A DNA stretch of 64,000 nt, taken from the NCBI GenBank assembly GCA_965267335.1, contig OZ253953.1, forward strand, positions 1,178,001 through 1,242,000, in the 5' to 3' direction. The translations under genes and the position numbers were made by a program. Of this stretch, positions 8,275 through 16,376 are shown piece by piece. The notes beneath the pieces are model-generated. The model searched no databases. It had not been told where the DNA came from and saw only the letters and a program-made list of their open reading frames with translations. The DNA comes from G965267335 sp965267335 (GTDB lineage Bacteria > Bacteroidota > Bacteroidia > Cytophagales > JAAEPT01). Position 1 is the first letter of the stretch. Each line of letters opens with the position of its first letter.

Positions 8275-10278
8275 TTATCTGAATATTGAAACTTTTCCTT
8301 CCCTCACGTCCTTTCCGTCATTGTGAAGGTCTATTTTATATAGATAAGTATCCGAAGGTAATGTTTCTCCTTCATAGAAACCTTCCCAAGGCTCATCGTA
8401 GCCAACCTTATCGTAAACAACCTTCCCTTCTCGGGTGGTAATGACGATATGAGCATTTGGATATTTATCTATGTTACGAATTTCCCACTCATCGTTAATA
8501 CCGTCTCCATTTGGAGTGTAGGCAGATGGAATATAAAGTTCACCATCGGCAGAGAAAACATTGTCTAGGTGGCCCGGTTCATTGAGCCACATAATACTTC
8601 CTTCAACTGACGAGAATACGTGGTCTTCATCAACTAAATCCGGAATCATTTTTATACCTCGTAAGAGCTCGAGGTTTTCTTCCCGTACCTCGCTAAGCAC
8701 AACGTTGATTCCGCGATCTTTTAATCTTGTTACGGCCTCAACCAGGGTATACATACCTGATTGATCCATATAGGGTACATCTCCCATATTTATGAGTACA
8801 GCTTTGACGTCTTTTAGATTATCGATTTCGTCCTGAAAACGGGAGGCAAATCCAAAAAACATCGGACCATGAAGGTTTTTAATGTAAACCTGTTCTCTAA
8901 ATTCTTTTTTATTCGGGAAGGTACTGATAAGCTGTTCTACGACCCTGGCAATTTTCGTGTCCATTGATTCCTTTTCAACCGTATCGGACATCTTTTTCAT
9001 GAATATGAGCGCAGATAAAATAAGACCAACTGCAACAGCCTCCATTAATCCCCAGAATGGAGTCAATACCAATACGATAATCATGACGAGGTTGTCGAGT
9101 TTAGGGATTTTTCGAATTACCCGAAAGACTTCAAAATCTAAAATTGAAATTCCAACAGTGATTAGTAATCCCGCAAGTGCAGCTTTTGGAATCAGTGATG
9201 CGATTGGCGCAGCTACCAGTAAAACTACAATCAAGAATACCGCATGAATTAGTGCAGCAAGTCTGGTCCTTGCTCCTGAATCAATATTGAGTACAGTCGC
9301 TGGAGTGGTGCCTGCGCCCATCATCCCGCCAAATAAGGCAGCGACCCCATTTCCGATACCCTGACCGATTAATTCTCTGTCACTGTTATGCTTTTCTTTG
9401 GTTAATTGATCAGCAACTACAGCGGTCAATAGTGTGTCAATCATACCAATTGCCGCCAGTAGAAAACCATACTCAATAATCGTTAGAAATGATATGGATT
9501 GTTCCCCACCTAAATGCGTTCCTATATTGGTGATTAAATTAATTTGATTGGTTACCGTTGGTAACGTACTTGGAATAGCTTCAATAAGGTATTTCTCTTG
9601 ATCAAGTTGTAAAAAGTAGGCGACAGCAGTTATCGTTACGATTGCCACCAATTGGCTTGGTACAACTTTGGTAATTTTTTTAAATCCAAGAATTATCGCT
9701 ATAGTCGAAAAAGCGATAATAACAGAAGTTATGTCAGCGTTAGCGACCATATTAGGTAGTGCTTCCAATTTGCCCCAGGCAGATTTTGGAGCCTTATCAA
9801 ATCCTAATGCTTTTGGCAATTGGGATATAATGATGATGACACCAATTCCACTCATAAATCCCGAGATTACCGGAGTTGGTATGTAATTAATGTACTTCCC
9901 GAGTTTTGCCAGGCCGAATAATACCAGGAAGATGGCCGCTGTAAGGAACGTATAAAATAGGAAGGGCCATAACATCTCCATTTTAGTCGCGTAACTTGCG
10001 TTTTCTTTCAGACCTAATTGCTGTGAATAATCCATCACTATTCCCAGTGTGACAACAGCCATAGGACCGGTAGGGTTACTAATTAATGTTTTGGAGCCAC
10101 CAAGTAATGCTGCGAAAAAACCAACGAATATGGCGCAATTTAGACCTTCAACCGGAGATAGACCTGCTAAGGCTCCAAAACCTAAAGCTGCTGGGAGTGC
10201 TACTATACCTGCGTTGATTCCTCCGAAAACATCTCCTTTGATGTTTGAAAAATCGAGGATTTTATTGTTACTACTCAT
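8275..10278 (-). CDS. SulP anion transporter with STAS and C-terminal CHU_C domain
   Basis: A 667-residue fusion. Residues 1-430 form the SulP membrane transporter of about 12-14 segments, with typical stretches such as NPTGPMAVVT (68-77) and GMMGAGTTPATVLN (318-331). Residues 463-565 form a STAS domain, with DQSG at 505-508 at the usual phosphorylation-site position. Residues 582-667 are a clear CHU_C (gliding motility-associated C-terminal) domain: IPSAYTPNGDGINDEWEI, then YPNAHIVI, a WEGFYEGETLP segment and a final KVSIFR. CHU_C is normally a type B sorting tail of secreted type IX substrates. Here it follows a cytoplasmic domain with no signal peptide. The reading frame is unbroken across the junction. 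The transported anion could be sulfate, bicarbonate or another; the sequence does not decide. The Dabb gene follows. Confidence 0.9.
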   Translation of the reverse strand: MSSNNKILDFSNIKGDVFGGINAGIVALPAALGFGALAGLSPVEGLNCAIFVGFFAALLGGSKTLISNPTGPMAVVTLGIVMDYSQQLGLKENASYATKMEMLWPFLFYTFLTAAIFLVLFGLAKLGKYINYIPTPVISGFMSGIGVIIIISQLPKALGFDKAPKSAWGKLEALPNMVANADITSVIIAFSTIAIILGFKKITKVVPSQLVAIVTITAVAYFLQLDQEKYLIEAIPSTLPTVTNQINLITNIGTHLGGEQSISFLTIIEYGFLLAAIGMIDTLLTAVVADQLTKEKHNSDRELIGQGIGNGVAALFGGMMGAGTTPATVLNIDSGARTRLAALIHAVFLIVVLLVAAPIASLIPKAALAGLLITVGISILDFEVFRVIRKIPKLDNLVMIIVLVLTPFWGLMEAVAVGLILSALIFMKKMSDTVEKESMDTKIARVVEQLISTFPNKKEFREQVYIKNLHGPMFFGFASRFQDEIDNLKDVKAVLINMGDVPYMDQSGMYTLVEAVTRLKDRGINVVLSEVREENLELLRGIKMIPDLVDEDHVFSSVEGSIMWLNEPGHLDNVFSADGELYIPSAYTPNGDGINDEWEIRNIDKYPNAHIVITTREGKVVYDKVGYDEPWEGFYEGETLPSDTYLYKIDLHNDGKDVREGKVSIFR

Positions 10279-10358
10279 GTCTGGTATTAGAATAAATGGT
10301 GGGTAAATGTACGAAAATATATGACACTGGTTTCCAATATGAGAGGATTGTGGATATC

Positions 10359-10389
10359 TTGTTTGGTGACCTGAATTTTAGTACTTTTG
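10359..10389 (+). promoter_or_regulatory. Bacteroidota-type promoter of the leucine leader
   Basis: TTG at 10359-10361 and TACTTTTG at 10382-10389 are separated by 20 bases, matching the TTG / TAnnTTTG consensus used by the main sigma factor of Bacteroidota. Transcription would begin near 10392, almost at the ATG of the leader peptide. Confidence 0.6.
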
Positions 10390-10393
10390 GAAT

Positions 10394-10450
10394 ATGAAAT
10401 TTCCTAAACTAAAAACCAATCTAGTACTTCTGCTGGCACTTGCCTCGTAG
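10394..10450 (+). CDS. leuL: Leucine-rich leader peptide of leuA attenuator (18 aa)
   Basis: The reading frame ATG to TAG encodes MKFPKLKTNLVLLLALAS. Six of its 18 codons are leucine (CTA, CTA, CTT, CTG, CTG, CTT), and one is valine. The codons cluster in the second half, just before the stop. A terminator and an alternative hairpin follow immediately, and the next gene is 2-isopropylmalate synthase, the first committed enzyme of leucine synthesis. This is the classical layout of a transcription attenuator in which ribosome stalling at leucine codons senses leucyl-tRNA. The name leuL is used for the role by analogy; the peptide is not expected to have its own function. Confidence 0.75.
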   Translation: MKFPKLKTNLVLLLALAS

Positions 10451-10453
10451 TGA

Positions 10454-10490
10454 GAATGGTATTTAGTTCTAAAAATAAATGAAGCCATTC
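10454..10490 (+). promoter_or_regulatory. Predicted antiterminator hairpin of the leucine attenuator
   Basis: GAATGG (10454-10459) can pair with CCATTC (10485-10490), and ATTTA (10461-10465) with TAAAT (10476-10480), giving about 11 base pairs with a small internal loop. CCATTC is also the left arm of the terminator, so the two structures exclude each other. A ribosome finishing at the stop codon 10448-10450 would cover the left arm and leave the terminator to form. Confidence 0.6.
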
Positions 10491-10510
10491 AAACTCCGAA
10501 TGGCTTTTTT
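10482..10510 (+). terminator. Attenuator terminator upstream of leuA
   Basis: AAGCCATTC (10482-10490) pairs perfectly with GAATGGCTT (10498-10506) around a 7-base loop and is followed by a T run to 10510. It sits 32 bases after the leader stop codon and 117 bases before leuA. Confidence 0.8.
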
Positions 10511-10565
10511 GTGTTTATAGAAAGGTAAATTCATGTAAAAAGTATCTTCTGTTAACTAAAATGGA

Positions 10566-10573
10566 TAAATTTG
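10566..10573 (+). promoter_or_regulatory. Possible second -7 element between attenuator and leuA
   Basis: TAAATTTG matches the TAnnTTTG consensus exactly and lies 54 bases before the leuA ATG, downstream of the attenuator. No clear TTG is found at the usual 19-21 base distance upstream, so this is weak. If active, it would give attenuator-independent leuA expression. Confidence 0.3.
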
Positions 10574-10626
10574 CACTCCATTTTTCTGATGGAAAGGGTA
10601 ATAATAGTATTAAAAGCTGAATAGAA

Positions 10627-12129
10627 ATGGACGACAAGGTCTACGTATTTGACACCACATTAAGAGACGGGGAACAGGTTCCCGGCTGTCAGTTAAACAC
10701 AGTCGAAAAAATTCAAGTTGCGCAAGTACTTGAAGAACTGGGTGTCGATATCCTGGAGGCTGGATTTCCTGTATCAAGCCCGGGAGACTTTAATTCTGTG
10801 GTAGAAATTTCTAAAGCGGTCAGGAAGCCTACAATTTGTGCGCTGACAAGAGCAGTTGAAAAAGATATTGAGGTGGCAGCAGAGGCTTTGAAGTTTGCTG
10901 CTAAGGGGAGGATTCATACAGGGATCGGTAGTTCTGACATTCATATTGAGCATAAATTTAAGTCTACCAGAGATGATATCATTGAAAGAGCGGCTAAGGC
11001 AGCGAAGTTTGCTCGTAACTTGATCGATGACGTAGAGTTTTATTGTGAGGATGCTGGGCGGGCAGATAATGAATTCCTGGCTCGCCTTGTAGAAGCGGTG
11101 ATTGCAAACGGAGCCACCGTGGTTAACATTCCTGATACAACAGGTTATTGTTTGCCAGATCAGTATGGAGCTAAGATCAAATATCTTTTCGACAACGTCC
11201 CCAATATTGATCAGGCAATAATTTCAGTTCACTGCCACAATGATTTGGGTTTAGCAACAGCAAACACAATCGCTGGTTTAAGGAATGGTGCTCGTCAAAT
11301 GGAAGTTACTGTTAATGGAATTGGCGAGCGGGCAGGAAATACTTCGTTGGAAGAGGCAACCATGGTATTGAGAAGTCATAAAGATCTCAACTTACACACG
11401 AATATTGATGTCAAAAAGATATATGGTGTTAGCCGTTTGATCACTCGTTTGATGAGTATGCCTGTGCAGCCCAATAAGGCCATTGTGGGCAGAAATGCCT
11501 TTGCCCATTCTTCAGGAATCCATCAGGATGGGTTTATCAAGAACAGAGAAAACTATGAGATAATCGATCCAAAGGATGTGGGTGTTCCTGATTCTGCGAT
11601 TATCCTGACTGCCAGAAGTGGAAGAGCTGCCCTTAAACATAATTTGGAAAAGCTTGGTGTTAATCTTGAAAAGGAAGAATTAGATGTGGCGTATGAGAAA
11701 TTTCTTGTATTAGCTGATACTAAAAAAGATTTTACAAACGATGATCTTTTGTCTATTGTCGGTAAGCAAGCTTCAGAGGTTTCGCACATACTTGAAATTA
11801 CCGACCTCAAAGTAGAGTGTGGAACTCAGGAAGTTAGGACAGCCAAAATTACCATTAATAAGAATGGGCAATTAATTACGGCTGAAGGTGAGGGTAATGG
11901 TCCTGTTGACGCTACACTGAAGGCTATCAATAAGATCATTGGTAAGAAGGATATTGTCGTTGAAGAATACTTAGTTCAACTAATAACCGGTGGTAGTGAT
12001 GACTACGGTCAGGTTCATTATCAAATTTCTAAAAATGGTGTCTTCTTCTATGGTTATGGAAAAGATACTGACATTGTCCTTGCCTCAGCAAAAGCGTATC
12101 TGGAGGCAGTAAATAAGGTTCCGGAATAG
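10627..12129 (+). CDS. leuA: 2-isopropylmalate synthase
   Basis: A 500-residue enzyme that condenses acetyl-CoA with 2-ketoisovalerate, the first step of leucine synthesis. The family start DTTLRDGEQVPG (residues 9-20) and the metal-binding HCHNDLGLA motif (near residue 203) are both present. The catalytic TIM barrel is followed by a linker and a C-terminal regulatory LeuA dimer domain from about residue 365 to the end, where leucine feedback normally acts. The length is normal. It is preceded by a leucine attenuator, which supports LeuA over citramalate or homocitrate synthase. leuB, leuC and leuD are not in the window; ilvD and ilvB follow on the same strand after a short convergent gene. 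Confidence 0.93.
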   Translation: MDDKVYVFDTTLRDGEQVPGCQLNTVEKIQVAQVLEELGVDILEAGFPVSSPGDFNSVVEISKAVRKPTICALTRAVEKDIEVAAEALKFAAKGRIHTGIGSSDIHIEHKFKSTRDDIIERAAKAAKFARNLIDDVEFYCEDAGRADNEFLARLVEAVIANGATVVNIPDTTGYCLPDQYGAKIKYLFDNVPNIDQAIISVHCHNDLGLATANTIAGLRNGARQMEVTVNGIGERAGNTSLEEATMVLRSHKDLNLHTNIDVKKIYGVSRLITRLMSMPVQPNKAIVGRNAFAHSSGIHQDGFIKNRENYEIIDPKDVGVPDSAIILTARSGRAALKHNLEKLGVNLEKEELDVAYEKFLVLADTKKDFTNDDLLSIVGKQASEVSHILEITDLKVECGTQEVRTAKITINKNGQLITAEGEGNGPVDATLKAINKIIGKKDIVVEEYLVQLITGGSDDYGQVHYQISKNGVFFYGYGKDTDIVLASAKAYLEAVNKVPE

Positions 12130-12136
12130 ATATTGG

Positions 12137-12178
12137 ATTCAGGTTGATGTTATTGCAATATCATCAACCTGAATTTTC
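12137..12178. terminator. Bidirectional terminator between leuA and the convergent gene
   Basis: ATTCAGGTTGATG (12137-12149) is perfectly complementary to CATCAACCTGAAT (12162-12174). The loop itself contains the palindrome TATTGCAATA, so the whole 38-base element is a near-perfect palindrome with one mismatched pair. T runs follow on the plus strand. The stop codon of the minus-strand gene lies inside it. Confidence 0.75.
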
Positions 12179-12605
12179 CTGAAACTTTCATCTTGTAGTT
12201 ATGGCTCACTTTTGTGTCATAACAGAAGCCTTCAATTTTTCCTGTAATTGTCTCTCCTTCGATTTGATCAATAATAAACCTAGTGTTGGAGTGATGCTTG
12301 TATGTGTTTTTGAAGTCATCAGTGAAGTAGTTTGCTTCTAAAATTTCTTTTTCACCGATAGATAGGCTTCCTTTTATTTTTAGTTGAATGATTCGCTGAT
12401 CGTCATCTTCATCAACGATTTGTACTTCCAGCTCTCCTTCTCCTGAGTCAATGATGCTGGCATTGAATCCGTCATCAGATTCCATTCTGAAAGCTTTGTC
12501 TCCATTCATTGTGTGAATTGAGTACTCTATATAATATTGTGCTCTCACAAGACCCGTTGACGCTAGGAGTAAGAACAATAGACTAAAGCAAACATAGTTT
12601 TTCAT
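12150..12605 (-). CDS. Secreted protein of unknown function (151 aa)
   Basis: I do not recognise this family. The best start is the ATG at 12605, giving the signal peptide MKNYVCFSLLFLLLASTGLV with likely cleavage after VRA, before Q; an upstream extension would hide this signal. The mature part of about 130 residues alternates hydrophobic and charged residues (for example LEVQIVDEDDDQRIIQLKIKG) and suggests a small beta-rich domain. It has few cysteines and no lipobox. It sits in antisense between leuA and ilvD and shares the palindromic terminator with leuA. Nothing ties it to amino acid synthesis. Confidence 0.6.
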   Translation of the reverse strand: MKNYVCFSLLFLLLASTGLVRAQYYIEYSIHTMNGDKAFRMESDDGFNASIIDSGEGELEVQIVDEDDDQRIIQLKIKGSLSIGEKEILEANYFTDDFKNTYKHHSNTRFIIDQIEGETITGKIEGFCYDTKVSHNYKMKVSGKFRLMILQ

Positions 12606-12699
12606 TTCGTTAAAATTTTTTAAATCAAGAACCACAATAACCACTCCTAAAAGTGAAAAATTAGTACTTTTGCCTCTCTTTAACAAAATAGTAGATATC

Positions 12700-14373
12700 A
12701 TGTCCGAGCAACTGAATAAATATAGTAAGACCATCACACAGGATGAGTCTCAACCTGCATCTCAAGCAATGCTTTATGCGGTTGGACTCGAGGAAGAAGA
12801 TATGAGCAAGGCTCAGGTCGGTATTGTTAGTACAGGCTATGAGGGCAATCCTTGTAATATGCACCTAAACGGACTGGCGGAACATATTAAGAAAAGTGTG
12901 CAGGATACAGGTTTGGTCGGACTGATTTTTAATACAATTGGTGTGAGTGACGGAATATCAAACGGCACTGAGGGGATGAAGTATTCATTAGTTTCAAGAG
13001 AAATAATTGCCGACTCTATTGAAACTGTGGTCAACGCACAATTTTATGATGCGGTTGTTCCTATTGTAGGATGTGATAAGAATATGCCAGGTGCAATGAT
13101 TGCGATGGGAAGGTTAAACAGACCTGGAATATTGGTTTATGGTGGTACGATTAAGGCCGGTCAATGGAAAGGAGAAGCTCTTAATATTGTTTCAGCTTTT
13201 GAAGCTTATGGAGCCAAAATGAAAGGTGAAATAAGTGAGGAGGATTATAAAGGCATAATTAAGAATTCAATCCCTGGTCCCGGAGCATGCGGTGGTATGT
13301 ATACGGCCAATACTATGTCTTCATCAATAGAGGCTTTAGGGATGAGCTTGCCGTATAGTTCGTCAAATCCTGCAGTTTCTGATGATAAGAAGATTGAGTG
13401 TATGAAGTTGGGTGATGCTATCAAGAATCTGCTGGAAAAAGACATTCGCCCCAGAGATATTATGACGAAGAAAGCCTTCGAAAACGCGCTGACAATCATT
13501 ATGGCGTTAGGAGGCTCTACCAATGCAGTATTACATCAAATAGCCATGGCTAAATCAGTTGATGTGGACCTGACTATTGACGATTTCCAGAGAATAAGTG
13601 ATAAAGTTCCTTTCTTGGCGGATCTAAAACCAAGTGGTAAATACCTGATGGAAGACCTTCACTACGTTGGTGGAGTACCAGCTGTCATGAAGATGTTGTT
13701 AGAGGAAGGGTTTTTACACGGTGACTGTCTGACTGTTACTGGTAAAACGGTTGCTGAGAACCTTGCCGACCTTCCGGGATTGAAAGAAGGACAGGATGTT
13801 GTAAGACCTGTAAGTAATCCGATTAAGCCGGAAGGTCATCTTCAAATTTTATATGGCAACCTGGCAACAGAAGGGGCTGTGGCCAAGATTACCGGTAAAG
13901 AAGGAGAGACTTTTGAAGGGCCCGCCAGAGTATATAATGATGAATATGAGGCCATTGAAGGTATTGGTAAAGAGGTTCAAAAGGGAGAAGTTATTGTCAT
14001 TCGTTATTCGGGTCCTACGGGTGGGCCTGGAATGCCTGAGATGCTAAAGCCTACGGGTGCGGTAATTGGAGCAGGATTGGGTAAGGATGTAGCGCTTATT
14101 ACAGATGGAAGGTTTTCTGGTGGATCGCATGGCTTTGTTGTTGGTCATATTACTCCTGAAGCACAGGAAGGTGGAAATATAGCCTTGATCGAAAATGGTG
14201 ATATTATCAGGATCGATGCGGTGAACAATAAGATTGAAGTAAAACTGTCGGATGAAGAGTTAGCTGCAAGAAGAGCAAAGTGGCAGAAACCCGAGTATAA
14301 GCATAAGAAAGGAGTGTTGGGAAAGTTCGTTAAGTCGGTACAGTCGGCATCCGAAGGTTGCGTTACGGATTAA
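12700..14373 (+). CDS. ilvD: Dihydroxy-acid dehydratase
   Basis: A 557-residue iron-sulfur enzyme that dehydrates dihydroxy acids to 2-keto acids in valine and isoleucine synthesis. Cluster-binding cysteines are visible in NPCN (C52), GCDKNMPG (C125) and GACGGMYT (C197). The C-terminal region contains the GRFSGG motif. The start is taken as the ATG at 12700, since homologues begin with sequence like MSEQLNKYSK; a TTG ten codons earlier lies inside a TACTTTTG promoter element (12665-12672). The start would then follow a leader of about 25 bases. ilvB is the next gene, 101 bases downstream. Confidence 0.93.
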   Translation: MSEQLNKYSKTITQDESQPASQAMLYAVGLEEEDMSKAQVGIVSTGYEGNPCNMHLNGLAEHIKKSVQDTGLVGLIFNTIGVSDGISNGTEGMKYSLVSREIIADSIETVVNAQFYDAVVPIVGCDKNMPGAMIAMGRLNRPGILVYGGTIKAGQWKGEALNIVSAFEAYGAKMKGEISEEDYKGIIKNSIPGPGACGGMYTANTMSSSIEALGMSLPYSSSNPAVSDDKKIECMKLGDAIKNLLEKDIRPRDIMTKKAFENALTIIMALGGSTNAVLHQIAMAKSVDVDLTIDDFQRISDKVPFLADLKPSGKYLMEDLHYVGGVPAVMKMLLEEGFLHGDCLTVTGKTVAENLADLPGLKEGQDVVRPVSNPIKPEGHLQILYGNLATEGAVAKITGKEGETFEGPARVYNDEYEAIEGIGKEVQKGEVIVIRYSGPTGGPGMPEMLKPTGAVIGAGLGKDVALITDGRFSGGSHGFVVGHITPEAQEGGNIALIENGDIIRIDAVNNKIEVKLSDEELAARRAKWQKPEYKHKKGVLGKFVKSVQSASEGCVTD

Positions 14374-14474
14374 TTAGAACTAAGCTTTAGGTTATTACGT
14401 TTACTACTTTTATATACTAAATAATCAATGCACTGCGCAAATATGCGTATATTGCAAACTAAACTGGTGGTTAT

Positions 14475-16199
14475 ATGAAACTTAGAGGAGCTGATTACAT
14501 TGTTAGAATAATCGAGTTGTTAGAAGCCGAAACACTTTTTGCGTACCCGGGAGGAGCTATTCTCCCTATTTATGATGCGTTAGTCGGAACAAAGCTTAAT
14601 AATGTATTGGTGAGGCATGAGCAGGGAGCGTCTTTAGCTGCAAATGGTTATGCGAGATTAAAAAATAGACCAGGCTTTTGTTTAGGAACCTCTGGTCCTG
14701 GTGCTACTAACCTAGTTACAGGTATTGCTGATGCATATGCCGATTCTGTTCCATTATTAGCTATAACAGGTCAGGTGGCTACCGAACTAATAGGTACCGA
14801 TGCCTTTCAGGAAACGGATATTACCGGAATCTGTGCACCGATCACGAAGAAAACATACTTGATAAGAGATATTGAGGATGCTGAAAAAATATTTTTAGAC
14901 GCTTATCGAGTAGCAATCCATGACCGACCAGGTCCTGTTCTTATCGACATCCCAAAAGATGTTCAAAATTCATTCATTGAATTACCGGACAACTGGGAGG
15001 AGCGGGTTACACCACCGATAAAAAATCAACCATTTTCCGTCACGACAGCTCAATTGCACGAAGCTCGTGATATGGTGGCTGATGCAAAAAAGCCATTGAT
15101 CATAGCCGGACATGGTGTCCTGATGGCGGAAGCCTGGGAAGAATTACAAGAATTTGTAGATAGAGAAAATATACCTGTAATTTCAACAATACTGGGTATA
15201 GGATCATTGCCATATGACCATCCATTGTATTTTTCATGGCTCGGAATGCATGGTATGAAGTATGCCAACCTTGCTGTACAGAAGTCAGATTTGATTATTG
15301 CATTGGGAATTCGGTTTGACGACCGTATTACTGGGAAACTGGATACCTTTGCACCGAAGGCTAAAGTGATTCATGTCGATATTGATCCTAGTGAGAACAG
15401 TAAGAACGTAAGGGCAAATGTCTTTTTGCATGCAGATTTAAAAAGGTTGTTAAAAGAATGTCCCGATACAAGGAATGAGTTTAACAAAATTGAAAGAGCA
15501 GATTGGATCGCAACACTAAATGAATTAAAAGAGCTTTATCCGAAAAAATCTGCTGAAAAAGAAAAATTCACAGAAATCACCGCACTTAGTGTTGTTGAAG
15601 AGAAGTTACCTGATGATGCCATTATTTGTACCGATGTAGGACAACATCAAATGTGGGCTGCTCAGTATATGAACCGGATGAAACCTAATCATTTTGTAAC
15701 CTCCGGTGGTCTTGGTACCATGGGGTTTGGCCTTCCGGCAGCAATGGGTGCCCAGGCAGCAGAGCCCAAAAAAGAAGTTTGGTGCATTACCGGTGACGGT
15801 TCATTTCAAATGAACTCACAGGAATTGGTTACCTGTGTTCAGGAGAACTGGCCTATTAAAATATTAGTTCTTGATAACTCTTATCTGGGTATGGTGCGTC
15901 AGTGGCAAGAGCAGTTTTTCTCCAGAAACTATTCTGGTGTTTCGTTGCTCAACCCGGATTTTGTAAAGCTTGCCGAAGCTTGTGGTGTGAGAGGGATCAG
16001 GGCTGAATCAACCAAAGAACTGCAAGAAGCTGTGGATGTTGCTAAGAGACACCAAGGTCCGGTGTTGATACATGCTTGTGTCCCACGGGAAGAAAACGTT
16101 TTTCCTATGGTTCCTACAGGAACAAGCCTCTCAGACACCATGTATTATCCTAACGAGGATGAAGAAATAACCACGGAACATCCGAAAGCAAAGAAGTAA
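14475..16199 (+). CDS. ilvB: Acetolactate synthase large subunit
   Basis: A 574-residue thiamine diphosphate enzyme that makes acetolactate or acetohydroxybutyrate. The catalytic glutamate is in VRHEQGA (E49). The ThDP motif runs from GDGSFQMNSQEL (440-451) to LDNSYLG (467-473). The FAD-linked central domain is intact. The Q-W-Q-E-Q segment after it (476-480) is typical of anabolic enzymes rather than catabolic AlsS. The regulatory small subunit IlvN, usually the next gene, is absent here: a mobile-repeat-like element and a lipoprotein gene follow instead. ilvN and ilvC must lie elsewhere if present. Confidence 0.93.
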   Translation: MKLRGADYIVRIIELLEAETLFAYPGGAILPIYDALVGTKLNNVLVRHEQGASLAANGYARLKNRPGFCLGTSGPGATNLVTGIADAYADSVPLLAITGQVATELIGTDAFQETDITGICAPITKKTYLIRDIEDAEKIFLDAYRVAIHDRPGPVLIDIPKDVQNSFIELPDNWEERVTPPIKNQPFSVTTAQLHEARDMVADAKKPLIIAGHGVLMAEAWEELQEFVDRENIPVISTILGIGSLPYDHPLYFSWLGMHGMKYANLAVQKSDLIIALGIRFDDRITGKLDTFAPKAKVIHVDIDPSENSKNVRANVFLHADLKRLLKECPDTRNEFNKIERADWIATLNELKELYPKKSAEKEKFTEITALSVVEEKLPDDAIICTDVGQHQMWAAQYMNRMKPNHFVTSGGLGTMGFGLPAAMGAQAAEPKKEVWCITGDGSFQMNSQELVTCVQENWPIKILVLDNSYLGMVRQWQEQFFSRNYSGVSLLNPDFVKLAEACGVRGIRAESTKELQEAVDVAKRHQGPVLIHACVPREENVFPMVPTGTSLSDTMYYPNEDEEITTEHPKAKK

Positions 16200-16212
16200 T
16201 ATTTAAGAAAGG

Positions 16213-16367
16213 GGCTGTCTCAAAAGTCGTCATCGCGAGGAAACGAAGCGATCTGTAAAAACTGAAACCTCCAAAATTCAACAGATTGCCACATTCCGCG
16301 AAGCTCCATTCGCACTTGTCCGACCTTTGGCGGAATAACAGTATTCTTTTTGAGTTTTGAGACAGCC
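16213..16367. repeat. MITE-like element with 13-bp terminal inverted repeats
   Basis: GGCTGTCTCAAAA at 16213-16225 is the exact reverse complement of TTTTGAGACAGCC at 16355-16367. The 155-bp element between contains partly palindromic material (CGCGAGGAAACGAAGCGAT and CAGATTGCCACATTCCGCG). It has no coding capacity. This layout and the wording of the ends resemble short dispersed repeats common between genes in Bacteroidota. The right end runs into a T run, so it may also terminate ilvB transcription. Copy number elsewhere cannot be seen. Confidence 0.7.
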
Positions 16368-16376
16368 TCTCTTTTT

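Noticed and set aside
9668..9886. Reading frame on the plus strand inside the SulP gene
   Set aside because: It is a shadow of the well-supported SulP protein on the other strand, with no family features.
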